In this document: in pieces, positions 16,950 to 25,520 of the stretch
Layout of the letters: each line of letters starts with the position of its first letter
How positions within the stretch are numbered: the first letter of the stretch is position 1
The notes under the pieces: generated by a model
Told to the model about the DNA's origin: nothing
What the model saw: only the letters and a program-made list of their open reading frames with translations
The model's database searches: none
Program-made: the position numbers and the translations under genes
Assembly: GCA_002478865.1 (NCBI GenBank)
Contig: DLJZ01000012.1
Span: 76,204-140,203 of the forward strand
From: Hungatella sp. UBA7603
GTDB taxonomy: Bacteria; Bacillota; Clostridia; Lachnospirales; Lachnospiraceae
Reading direction: 5' to 3'
Length of the DNA stretch: 64,000 nt

Positions 16950-18154
16950 CTATCCTCCTCCTTCTTTTTTCCAAGTCCATACGCTGCTGCGATTTTTTCA
17001 AAGACTGGGAGGGAACGAAGAATTTGATCATAGGAAACACAGTATGCGATTCGGACATAGGATGGGCAAGCAAAGGAACTTCCCGGAACCATAAGAACTC
17101 TGTGCTCCTTGCAGAACTGGCAGAATTCTTTATCGTCTACAGGAGTCTTAACAAACAGATAGAAGGCTCCCTCCGGTTTAATGCATTCAAATCCATATTC
17201 TGTTAAATGACCATAAAGCAGCTCACGATTTCGATTATATGACTCTAAATCCACCTGCTCGTCCACGCAGCGCATAATCACCCGCTGCATAAGGGAAGGA
17301 GCATTGACGCAGCCAAGCACACGATTGGCAATGGACGCGGCGGCAGACAATTCTTGAAAATCATCCATTTCATCTGGAATGACGAGATACCCAATTCTTT
17401 CTCCAGGAAGAGATAGGGATTTGCTGTAGGAGTAGCAAACTATAGTATTGTGATAAAAAGGCGTCACATAAGGAACCTTAGCTCCATCATAGGCAAGCTC
17501 TCTGTAAGGCTCATCGGAAATCAACACGATTGATTTGCCATACTCCTTTTCCTTCTCCTTCATGATCCGGGCAATGCTTTCTAACGTCTCAGAAGAATAA
17601 ATAACGCCACTCGGATTATTGGGGGAGTTAATAATAACTGCCTTTGTTTTATTTGTAATACGAAGCTCAAATTCTTTCAGGTCTGGCTGAAACGTTTTTG
17701 TATCAGGCGGTACTATGGACAGCACACCATCATAATTCCTTACATAAGAACCATATTCCATAAAATAAGGAGCAAAGACCACTACCTCATCTCCTGGGTT
17801 TAGTATGGTCTTAAATATAACATTCATGCCGCTGGCTGCACCAACCGTCATCAGTATGTTTTCCAAACGAAAACCAGTCCCAAATCGTCTGTTTAAAGAC
17901 TGGGCGATGGCATCTCTCACGTCCTCGTAACCGGCATTGCTCATATAACCATGTACTAAGGTGGACTCTTCCTCATTAAGGATATCTATAATAGCCTTAT
18001 TAACTGCCAAAGGAGCCGGTACATTGGGATTTCCCAAGCTAAAATCATATACATTTTCACGTCCGTATAACGCTGCCAGTTTTTTTCCTTCCTCAAACAT
18101 GGCACGGATGGCGGAATTATTTTCTACGAGAGGTCTCATCTTGTCTGATATCAT
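16946..18154 (-). CDS. PLP-dependent class I aminotransferase (aspartate aminotransferase-like)
   Basis: A 402-residue fold-type I aminotransferase. Key segments are VYDFSLGNPNVPAP, YMSNAGYEDVRDAIA, MTVGAASGMNVIFKTIL, NSPNNPSGVIY, ISDEPYRELAYDG, and the PLP lysine in CYSYSKSLSLPGERIGYLV. The subgroup commonly annotated as aspartate or aromatic aminotransferase in Clostridia matches best, but substrate choice cannot be read. The ATG follows AAGGAAGGTAACGATA. A promoter is suggested by TATAAT at 18194-18199 (leftward). It heads the row aminotransferase-hisC-permease-lysozyme. The four-base overlap with hisC suggests the two enzymes share a substrate pool. Confidence 0.85.
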   Translation of the reverse strand: MISDKMRPLVENNSAIRAMFEEGKKLAALYGRENVYDFSLGNPNVPAPLAVNKAIIDILNEEESTLVHGYMSNAGYEDVRDAIAQSLNRRFGTGFRLENILMTVGAASGMNVIFKTILNPGDEVVVFAPYFMEYGSYVRNYDGVLSIVPPDTKTFQPDLKEFELRITNKTKAVIINSPNNPSGVIYSSETLESIARIMKEKEKEYGKSIVLISDEPYRELAYDGAKVPYVTPFYHNTIVCYSYSKSLSLPGERIGYLVIPDEMDDFQELSAAASIANRVLGCVNAPSLMQRVIMRCVDEQVDLESYNRNRELLYGHLTEYGFECIKPEGAFYLFVKTPVDDKEFCQFCKEHRVLMVPGSSFACPSYVRIAYCVSYDQILRSLPVFEKIAAAYGLGKKKEEDR

Positions 18155-18236
18155 TATCGTTACCTTCCTTTATCCTGAAATGGTTTTACGGAAATTATAT
18201 CACAAGTACTCATAGTGGTCTATGCTATTTAATACT

Positions 18237-21200
18237 TTAATTCATTAAATCAAGGTTGTCACTGAGAGTTCCTTTCGCCTTTATAAAGCAGGTACTAAAC
18301 TCTTTCTCACTTATCCCAATCATGGCAAATGCTCCTCTTACAGGTTGGAAGTTTCTTTTTTCTTCCCCTGACATGTCTTGATTTAAACTTTTTGTGATTC
18401 CACTGACTTTCATCTCTATATCACATTCCCGAATGTTTTTACAAAGCACAACAACCTCGTACCCGCCATTTAAGCAGAGCAAATCCTCCTGCCGGAAAAA
18501 GCTTTTCAAGCGTTTTACCTGTTTGGAAAACAGAGTCCTCCCATTCTTAGCCTCCTGGTCGTTTTGGTTTTTCGGACAACTCAGCTCAAAAACTGCCAAG
18601 GAGGAAGTCTGGAATCGTTCACGCTCTAAATACCCTTTTAATCGTTCTTGAAATCCCATGCGATCCAAAACTCCATTTACTTCAGCAGGCAGCCATAATT
18701 CCTGAGGGTCAAGTCTAAGAGTGGTCCCTTTGCTATCATTCCATATCGTGCGGTAGGCTTCCATATCATTCCTATCTATCATAACTCCATAAAGGGTGCT
18801 ATCGTCCTTGGCTGATAACCTGAAGTTGGATAGGACTGTAATAAAGCCCGCCTTAGTCTGTACCCGATACTGGAAATCCCACAACGTAACTCCTGGGCTA
18901 AGCTCCTCTGACATTCTAAGGATTGCTTCCCTGTCATCGGGATGAACCATCTCTAGAAAGCTTCCCTGAAACTTTGCAGCCAGCTCTTCTCTTTTATATC
19001 CAGTGATATCATGAAAACGGGAGCTGGTATACTTAAATCTCATGGATTTGCCTTTGCTGCATCTAAAATATCCACCAGGGATTCCTGAGCTTAAAAAATC
19101 CAGCTCGTCCTCCTTCTTTTCAAGCACTTCAACCGTGTGCTTAAGCTTTTGTTCTGCAAGAACTGTATTGGTGATATCCATGCAAGCGCTTACCACTGCC
19201 AGTCGACCATCTTCTGCCTGTACCGTACGGCCTTTGGTCATAATCCACAGATAACTTCCATCCTGCTTTCTGATCCGATGTCTGAGATTATATTCCATAC
19301 CAGGATCATTGCAACACAAAATAACTTCCCGTATGAGGCCTCTGTCGTCAGGATGAATGATCTCAACTAGTTTTTCTCCAATATCTCTTGAAAATCTTTC
19401 ATAAGAATCGTATCCCATAAGGCTTAACATCTCGTTATTGGCAAAGTAAAGAGGCAGATCTTTCTCACAATATACGCCTAGAAGACCACCTGGAGCTGCC
19501 TGAGCAAAAATGGCACTTGCCGCCCACTGGTTCTCCTCCGCTAAATTGTCAAAGGAAAGGTTCCGTCCGGCTAGCTTTAATACCTCACTTAGCATTTTCT
19601 GAGAATCTTCCAGTTGTTTTCTTTGTTTCATTTGTTCGGTGGCATCTTGGACCGTTCCATAATAGAGCCGGTGTTCATCCTGTTCTCTTAAGAAGAATAC
19701 ACGCAGATGCACCCACATCAATTCTCCACTTAACCTGTAACGCCTAAAAATACCTTCCGCCCCATGAACCGGATTCTTATATGCGTTTTCAAAGATACGA
19801 AGTACCCAGTCAATGTCATCTTTATAGACCTTATGAAGCATGAATTTTCCGCGATCCCCTCCATCTACCGGATTATCTCCGGTAATGCGGTAATACTCCT
19901 CATTCACCCTGAGTACCTCGCAATGATCTTCATATACCTCATATAAGGCAATTGCCCCCAGCATGTTATTTAACATTGCCTCACTGGTGATATCTTCGTT
20001 AAACAGATCTTCCAACTTAAGCTGCTTCATCTGTCTCGCCTGAATACCTCTATAATCTAGATTCTTCTCATTCCTTAAAAGCACCTCTACATCTTTAACC
20101 GTCATCGGTTTATAATAATAATACCCTTGTCCGTAAATGCAGCCAATGTTAATTAAGAAATCAGCCTGTTCCTTTTCTTCTATTCCTTCTGCGATCACCT
20201 TAAATTGCATCACTCTGGCCATTCTCACTATGGTTTCCAGAATTCCCATTCCCCGTTTGATGCTGTTTTCATTCATATCCAGGAACTTGGTATCAATTTT
20301 TATTACATCCACATTCACATCTTTTAACATGTTAAGGGAAGAATAACCGCTCCCAAAGTCATCCATAAATACTGGGAAGCCTGCACGTCTAAGATCTTCC
20401 ACCACCTTACGAATGAGATCGTAATCCTCAGCATATGCACTTTCCGTAATTTCAATTTCCAGGTATTTGGGATCTATCTCATATTTTTCTGCCAGCTCCT
20501 TAAAGGTCTCAACCACATTGATGCCGTAAAGATCCATACGAGACATATTAACAGAAACAGGCACCGGCACAATTCCTGACTTGATCCAGATACTTAGCTG
20601 CTGACAGACCATCTCCCAGATATAAATATCAAGGTGGGTAATAAATCCATTCCGCTCCAACAAGGGAATGAATTCTCCCGGTGTAATGATTCCCCTTTTT
20701 GGATGGTTCCACCGTACTAAGGATTCCATGCCAACGATCTTCCCGGTTAACATATTACACTGAGGCTGTGCATAAAAAATAAACTCTTTATTTTCAAGGG
20801 CAGTCTGAATCTCAGATAAAAGAACCTGGTCGTTTTCCATCTTACGCTTCATACCAGGATCATACCATCCGATTCTTTTTGCATAATTGCCTTTTACAGA
20901 ATTCAGTGCGATAATCGCTCTGTCGTACATGGTGCTGACGGTTAGATCCCTTTCCTCGATGCAGTAGATGCCAAAAGCAGGCAGGAATCCGGCATTTCCG
21001 CCATATTGTCTTGCATAGCAGTTAATCTCTTCTTCCAGCTCTTTTAAAAGCTCAGAATCCTGGGGCTGAATGATGACAAAGTCATCCCCTCCCATATAAC
21101 CTGCTATGGTATCACGTGTGGCTTCCATCTTTATCAAATGTTCACTGATTTTTATTAAAAAGCGATCCCCTTCTTCTTCGCCGTACCATTCATTATAAAG

Positions 21201-22064
21201 TTTAAAGTGCTCGATATCGATTGCTATCATAAAAAAGTGTTCTTGTGGTCGCTGCTCTAAAAACTGCCTCGCTCTATCAAAAAACGGACCATATCTTAGG
21301 AGACCCGTCAAAGAGTCGGTTTCATCTCTCCTCGCCTGCTGTTGCTTCTGCTCCTCTTCCTTCTTTTTCAGATTGTCCACATCTTTTACATAACACATTA
21401 CAAGGGATTCATCCCTAAGTTCATCAAGAAACAAAACTACAGTAAGACTGACCCAACGATAATTACCATCTAAAAGCTGTCTACGAAATTCCCCTTTTAA
21501 AATCTTCTCACTCTTATTAAGGCGGTCAAACAAAGTGAGCCGATCCCAGAATTTCAAAAACTCCTCCCTGTCATTTGGGTGAATCATGGTTCTGAGCACC
21601 TCAGCGTACATAGGAAGTAGCTCTCCCTCTTGCTCGGGAAGCTTAAATTTGTCCTTTTCACTAAAAATAATTTTATATGTATTTGAAATCAGATTCAGTT
21701 CAAATAATTCTTCATACGTTGTATTATTTGTAAGGCTATAAAACAGGTTTTTATTCTGTTCGCCAACAGGGCAAAACATAATTAACCTGCTCCCCGGATA
21801 TCCCGGCCAGTCGATCTGACCTGAGGATAGATTCAGCCACAGCTTGGAGGCAGCATCATAAAATATCACTTGTCCAGTATTATTTAGCACTCCTGGACAG
21901 ACCTTACAAGGAACCGAATTCTTCCCTAATTCCTCATAACAGTACATTCCTGCTTTCAGATTGGGATAATATGTTCTTGCCATATCATTCATATAAATGA
22001 TCCGGTATTCCTGGTCAATGATGTAGATACCGGCCTCTCCATTATCAGCCGACATTTGATTCAT
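18237..22064 (-). CDS. Multidomain PAS-GGDEF-EAL-PAS cyclic-di-GMP signalling protein
   Basis: A cytosolic sensor of 1,275 residues from the preferred start. Order: N-terminal PAS with a cysteine cluster (MYCYEELG, PCKVCPG); a second PAS (to about 235); GGDEF (about 245-410); EAL (about 420-665); PAS (about 690-840); a linked PAS (865-985); another PAS (1000-1115); and a C-terminal degenerate GGDEF-like region (1135-1275). The GGDEF motif reads GYMGGDDFVI, a non-standard GGDDF, and no clear RxxD inhibitory site is seen, so cyclase activity is doubtful. The EAL domain keeps E (ESLVRW), N (VSVNMSR), E (EIEITES), DD (FMDDFGSGYSS), K (IKIDTKF), E (VIAEGIE) and Q (GQGYYY), so phosphodiesterase activity is likely. 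No transmembrane segments. Start: ATG at 22064 has GGAGAGG nine bases upstream; the earlier ATG at 22085 lacks one. Confidence 0.85.
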   Translation of the reverse strand: MNQMSADNGEAGIYIIDQEYRIIYMNDMARTYYPNLKAGMYCYEELGKNSVPCKVCPGVLNNTGQVIFYDAASKLWLNLSSGQIDWPGYPGSRLIMFCPVGEQNKNLFYSLTNNTTYEELFELNLISNTYKIIFSEKDKFKLPEQEGELLPMYAEVLRTMIHPNDREEFLKFWDRLTLFDRLNKSEKILKGEFRRQLLDGNYRWVSLTVVLFLDELRDESLVMCYVKDVDNLKKKEEEQKQQQARRDETDSLTGLLRYGPFFDRARQFLEQRPQEHFFMIAIDIEHFKLYNEWYGEEEGDRFLIKISEHLIKMEATRDTIAGYMGGDDFVIIQPQDSELLKELEEEINCYARQYGGNAGFLPAFGIYCIEERDLTVSTMYDRAIIALNSVKGNYAKRIGWYDPGMKRKMENDQVLLSEIQTALENKEFIFYAQPQCNMLTGKIVGMESLVRWNHPKRGIITPGEFIPLLERNGFITHLDIYIWEMVCQQLSIWIKSGIVPVPVSVNMSRMDLYGINVVETFKELAEKYEIDPKYLEIEITESAYAEDYDLIRKVVEDLRRAGFPVFMDDFGSGYSSLNMLKDVNVDVIKIDTKFLDMNENSIKRGMGILETIVRMARVMQFKVIAEGIEEKEQADFLINIGCIYGQGYYYYKPMTVKDVEVLLRNEKNLDYRGIQARQMKQLKLEDLFNEDITSEAMLNNMLGAIALYEVYEDHCEVLRVNEEYYRITGDNPVDGGDRGKFMLHKVYKDDIDWVLRIFENAYKNPVHGAEGIFRRYRLSGELMWVHLRVFFLREQDEHRLYYGTVQDATEQMKQRKQLEDSQKMLSEVLKLAGRNLSFDNLAEENQWAASAIFAQAAPGGLLGVYCEKDLPLYFANNEMLSLMGYDSYERFSRDIGEKLVEIIHPDDRGLIREVILCCNDPGMEYNLRHRIRKQDGSYLWIMTKGRTVQAEDGRLAVVSACMDITNTVLAEQKLKHTVEVLEKKEDELDFLSSGIPGGYFRCSKGKSMRFKYTSSRFHDITGYKREELAAKFQGSFLEMVHPDDREAILRMSEELSPGVTLWDFQYRVQTKAGFITVLSNFRLSAKDDSTLYGVMIDRNDMEAYRTIWNDSKGTTLRLDPQELWLPAEVNGVLDRMGFQERLKGYLERERFQTSSLAVFELSCPKNQNDQEAKNGRTLFSKQVKRLKSFFRQEDLLCLNGGYEVVVLCKNIRECDIEMKVSGITKSLNQDMSGEEKRNFQPVRGAFAMIGISEKEFSTCFIKAKGTLSDNLDLMN

Positions 22065-22118
22065 ACGTTCCCGCCTCTCCTGCATCTCATTAACTACGCA
22101 CCTACTAAATTATTGTTT

Positions 22119-22148
22119 ATTATAGTATGAAAACGATGGTTCCGTCAA
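22119..22148 (-). promoter_or_regulatory. Promoter of the PAS-GGDEF-EAL gene
   Basis: The -35 is TTGACG (22143-22148) and the -10 is TATAAT (22119-22124), with an 18-base spacer. They read leftwards, 55 bases upstream of the preferred start codon. The rest of 22150-22328 is AT-rich; I see nothing else in it. Confidence 0.75.
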
Positions 22149-22329
22149 CAGATTCACAAAGGGATTGAATAGTATTTTTATGCAGTTTTTTGACGTTTTA
22201 CTCGCTTTTATGCAAATATATAAGTAAAATACAAATAAATCTGTAAGAAATGCGACACTCAAATTAAAAAGTTATTGCATATCATGCGTTGGAATTTTCA
22301 AACATTTTTTTTGAGTTAGAGTTCACAAA

Positions 22330-22382
22330 AACCAACCACGTGTCTGGCAGGACTTATGTCCTGTTTTTCCACATGGCTGGTT
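22330..22382 (-). terminator. Compound terminator after the dapF-like gene
   Basis: An outer 13-bp stem (22330-22342 with 22370-22382, two G-U pairs when read leftwards) is followed by TTTTT. It encloses a 6-bp hairpin CAGGAC/GTCCTG (22348-22363), which itself is followed by TTTTT on the + strand. It ends the ddl-dapF-like operon read leftwards and may also stop rightward transcripts. Confidence 0.85.
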
Positions 22383-22410
22383 CTATTTTGAGATAGTAAC
22401 ATTCACTCAT

Positions 22411-23271
22411 TTATTGAAGGGATTTTAGCTGCTCCGCCATTTCATGGGAAAGGATAAACCTACCCACATATCCTACTTCTCCGGTCATTAATACATTTTC
22501 ATCTGCTTCAATTTCTACCTCTAATACACCGCCTGGCATATGAACATACATCTTAGGATCTGTAAGTCCCATCCGATATGCTGCTCCGGCGGCTGCACAA
22601 CCACTGGTACCAGAAGCGAGGGTATACCCGGCACCTCTTTCATAGATTTCAATTTCTATGTTTGTGCGGTCTAAAACCTTTAATAGCTGAGTGTTAACTT
22701 TTTCTGGGAAACAATCAGCAGATTCTGAATGTTTTCCGATTCGGCATACCAGATCTTTTGAGATGTCATTTAACCAGATTACGCAATGAGGATTGCCTAT
22801 GTTTACGCAGGTAACCCGATAAGGAATGCTACCAAACATCATAGTTTCATTGAGCACTTCTCTTCTCGGTCCTGTTACGGGGATTTCGTCACTGTAAAAG
22901 CTCAATTTTCCCATGGATACCTTAATTCTGGTTCCTTCTTCATTTAAGTACTGTAAGGTTTGCTGTCCGCTTAATGTATTAATGGTAAAACGATTTTTTT
23001 GTACATATCCAGCGTCTTTTAAGTATTTTCCAAAAATTCTAACTCCATTACCGCTAATTTCTGCTTCGCTACCATCGGGATTAAGGATTTTTACTTCCAG
23101 CTTGTCATTCCCAAGAATAGGTCCTACTAAGAGTCCATCAGATCCCACTCCAAAGTTTCGGTTACAGATTAACTTGATATTTTCAGTTGTCAGCTCCAGG
23201 TCGTTTTTATTCGGATCAAAGATCAGGTAATCATTCCCCAGTCCATGGTATTTTTCCAAAGTTATATTCAT
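22411..23271 (-). CDS. Diaminopimelate epimerase paralogue lacking both catalytic cysteines
   Basis: A 286-residue protein with the full DAP epimerase fold: LEKYHGLGNDYLIFD, GVGSDGLLVG, NPDGSEAE, GNPHCVIW, VNTQLLKV and IYERGAGYT are all recognisable. Both catalytic cysteines are replaced: the first motif reads EISGNGVRIFG (CGNG becomes SGNG), and the second TLASGTSGCAAAGAA (ACGTGA becomes ASGTSG). In studied DapF enzymes, Cys-to-Ser changes abolish epimerisation, so this protein should not epimerise by the known two-thiol mechanism. Start ATG at 23271 overlaps the ddl stop (TAATG) and has GGAGAGGAG upstream; the longer ORF to 23310 lies inside ddl. A lyase, isomerase (PhzF-like) or binding role is possible. 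The true dapF is at 4454-5266. Confidence 0.8.
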   Translation of the reverse strand: MNITLEKYHGLGNDYLIFDPNKNDLELTTENIKLICNRNFGVGSDGLLVGPILGNDKLEVKILNPDGSEAEISGNGVRIFGKYLKDAGYVQKNRFTINTLSGQQTLQYLNEEGTRIKVSMGKLSFYSDEIPVTGPRREVLNETMMFGSIPYRVTCVNIGNPHCVIWLNDISKDLVCRIGKHSESADCFPEKVNTQLLKVLDRTNIEIEIYERGAGYTLASGTSGCAAAGAAYRMGLTDPKMYVHMPGGVLEVEIEADENVLMTGEVGYVGRFILSHEMAEQLKSLQ

Positions 23272-24296
23272 TATAAAACTCCTCTCCAATGTTTGGCTAT
23301 ATCGTTGCATAAATCAGCGTATGAGATTCCGGCTGCCAACGCTTCCTGAGGGAGAAGACTGAAGGGAGTCATACCTGGCAGTGTATTTGCTTCCAGGCAG
23401 TAGATGTTTCCGTTCTCCTCCATTAAGAAGTCTATTCTTGAATAATATCCAAGGCCAAGAGCTTCATGAACTTGAAGGGCATATCGATTCATCTCATCCG
23501 CCTTTTCGTTTATATTTTTTGCAGGACATATTTCCTCTGTCTTATCTGGTTGATACTTATTTTCATAATCATAAAATCCTGTTTTGGGAATTATCTCTAT
23601 GGCCGGCAACGTCTTTCCCCCTAATACCCCTACAGAAAATTCTCTACCGGTTATTTTAACCTCAGCAAGTATCCGCTCTTCATACTCAAAAGCGGTACGA
23701 ATTGCCTCTTCCCACTGGTTTTGATCCTCTACCATAATAACGCCTATACTGGATCCCCCGTTACATGGTTTTACTGCAACCGGAAAAGAAAAAGCTTCCG
23801 TCGCATTTTCTTTTGTATATAGCCTCCAATCTGGAGTCGGGATACCAGACGCTCGCATGATTAGCTTTGACAGATGCTTATCCATAGCTTTCAAACTGCC
23901 CGCATAGTCAGATCCAGTATACCGTATTCCATAAGCATCAAGGACTGCCTGTATCTGACCATTCTCACCTGTTCCCCCATGAAGAGCAAGAAACACTACA
24001 TCTGCAAGACGACAAATTTCAATTACTCCATTCCCAATAAAACCATGTTCCTTTGAACCATCCGATAAATGCTTTAAATCAGGAGCTTTTATACCAATCT
24101 GATGATGATAATAGCCACCATCTTTTTGGCTTTCAAACTGTATTTCTCCCCTTTCAGTCAATCCTAAATAAGAATCCACAAGGCATACATTATGGCCTTT
24201 TTCCATGAGTGCATTGGTTATCATTGCACCGGAGGATAAGGACACCTCTCGTTCAGTACTGTTTCCTCCTGCCAAAACTACAATATTCAATATCAT
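23271..24296 (-). CDS. D-alanine--D-alanine ligase family enzyme
   Basis: An ATP-grasp ligase of about 341 residues. Visible elements are ILNIVVLAGGNSTEREVSLS at the N-terminus, the VFLALHGGTGENGQIQ loop, MDKHLSKLIM, FPVAVKPCNGGSSIGVI, EREFSVGV-like ATP-binding segment, the LPAIEIIPKTGFYDYENKY omega loop of D-Ala-D-Ala type ligases, and YSRIDFLMEENGNIYCLEANTLPGMTP with the metal ligands. It joins D-alanine residues for peptidoglycan, or a related D-amino-acid pair. The ATG at 24296 is used (AAGAAGG just upstream); 24299 is equally possible. Its stop overlaps the start of the cysteine-less DapF paralogue, so the pair is made together. Whether it is the housekeeping ddl cannot be told from this window. 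Confidence 0.85.
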   Translation of the reverse strand: MILNIVVLAGGNSTEREVSLSSGAMITNALMEKGHNVCLVDSYLGLTERGEIQFESQKDGGYYHHQIGIKAPDLKHLSDGSKEHGFIGNGVIEICRLADVVFLALHGGTGENGQIQAVLDAYGIRYTGSDYAGSLKAMDKHLSKLIMRASGIPTPDWRLYTKENATEAFSFPVAVKPCNGGSSIGVIMVEDQNQWEEAIRTAFEYEERILAEVKITGREFSVGVLGGKTLPAIEIIPKTGFYDYENKYQPDKTEEICPAKNINEKADEMNRYALQVHEALGLGYYSRIDFLMEENGNIYCLEANTLPGMTPFSLLPQEALAAGISYADLCNDIAKHWRGVL

Positions 24297-24433
24297 CATC
24301 CTTCTTCTTGCGATCAATATTTCTATAGTTTAATTATATACAGCACTATTTATCATTTCTACCAAAATAATGCTTTTTATATTGCAGATTGTGTTGTATT
24401 ATGAAAGAGAGGAAAAGGAGGTAGCTGACACCT

Positions 24434-25285
24434 ATGGACAATTATGAAAAACGAGGATATTTAAACAGTGATTTTAAGTTATTCCATCTCCTTGATACGA
24501 AAAAACAGGATTTCGAATACCATTATCATGATTTTGATAAAATTATTATCTTCATCCAGGGAGAGGTAACCTATCGGATTGAAGGATGTTCATATAAGCT
24601 GGAGCCTTACGACATTTTGCTGGTAAACCACAATGATATTCACAAGCCGTACATAAACCCGTCTGTTCCCTACGAGAGGATCATCGTATATCTGTCTCCT
24701 GGTTTTTTACAGGCTTATCAGTCAGAAAGCTATGATTTAAGTTCCTGCTTTCAAAAATCAAAAGAACTTCATTCACACGTTCTCAGGCTTCGTTCTATGG
24801 AAAAAAGCAGTCTCTACCGTACACTTATTGAACTTGAATATGCCTGTACCCATGATGGGTATGCCAGAGATCTATATTGTCAGGTCGTGTTTCTGGAGTT
24901 TATGATCCAACTTAACAGGGCCTCTCTGACCAATTTAGTCACGTACCTACCTCCTTCCACCGGAGACCATAGGATAATAACGATTATGGATTATATCAAC
25001 AGCCACTTAATAGATGATATGTCCGTGGATACCATTGCAGAATCCTGTTTCATCAGCCGGTATCATTTAATGCATCTGTTTAAGGACGAGACTGGATATA
25101 CCCTGTTTGATTATATCACTGAAAAACGGCTCCTCATTGCGAGAGAGCTTCTAAAGACCGGGATATCGGTGACGGAATCCTGCTTTCGAAGTGGTTTTAA
25201 AAATTACTCCACATTTTCCAGAGCTTATAAAAAACATTTTCATACTTCCCCTTCGGAAACGATAAAAGAAAATCCCCCCATATAA
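24434..25285 (+). CDS. AraC family transcriptional regulator
   Basis: A 283-residue regulator. Residues 1-140 are a cupin-type ligand domain (YHYHDFDKIIIFIQGEVTY, LEPYDILLVNHNDIHKP). Residues 185-280 are the AraC double HTH: IITIMDYINSHLIDDMSVDT, ESCFISRYHLMHLFKDETG, and the second motif ITEKRLLIARELLKTG with FRSGFKNYSTFSRAYKKHF. The AGGAGG before the ATG is about twelve bases away, a longer gap than usual. It is divergent from the ddl/dapF-like pair with a 137-base intergenic region, so it is the likely regulator of those genes, though no operator was identified. Confidence 0.88.
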   Translation: MDNYEKRGYLNSDFKLFHLLDTKKQDFEYHYHDFDKIIIFIQGEVTYRIEGCSYKLEPYDILLVNHNDIHKPYINPSVPYERIIVYLSPGFLQAYQSESYDLSSCFQKSKELHSHVLRLRSMEKSSLYRTLIELEYACTHDGYARDLYCQVVFLEFMIQLNRASLTNLVTYLPPSTGDHRIITIMDYINSHLIDDMSVDTIAESCFISRYHLMHLFKDETGYTLFDYITEKRLLIARELLKTGISVTESCFRSGFKNYSTFSRAYKKHFHTSPSETIKENPPI

Positions 25286-25338
25286 TCAGCTTTAAATGGG
25301 GGGACTGTAAAACTTTGGCAGAGCTAATAATGCCATTA

Positions 25339-25476
25339 TTATATTAAATTCTTCAGAACAACAGTTGAAAGACTATCCAGTTTCTCGCCTTTTGGAACAA
25401 AGGAAAGCGGCTTATCAATGCTTTCTTCCTCCTTGCATTCACCCCATGCAGCAGTTGACCAAATCTGTTTTCCCCA
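25339..25476 (-). pseudogene. Gene remnant: 45-codon open frame without a start codon
   Basis: Between AraC and the LacI gene a leftward frame is open from a TAG at 25477-25479 to a TAA at 25339-25341. It has no ATG, GTG or TTG start. The translation has normal protein composition (contains QIWSTAAWGECKEEESIDKP and LSTVVLKNLI) and is unlike random non-coding sequence. It looks like the eroded 3' end of a lost gene, possibly of the galactan-utilisation locus next door. I do not recognise the family. Confidence 0.35.
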
Positions 25477-25520
25477 CTATTCTCCATATTTATCTCCACA
25501 CTTTTTAAATATTATAATAG

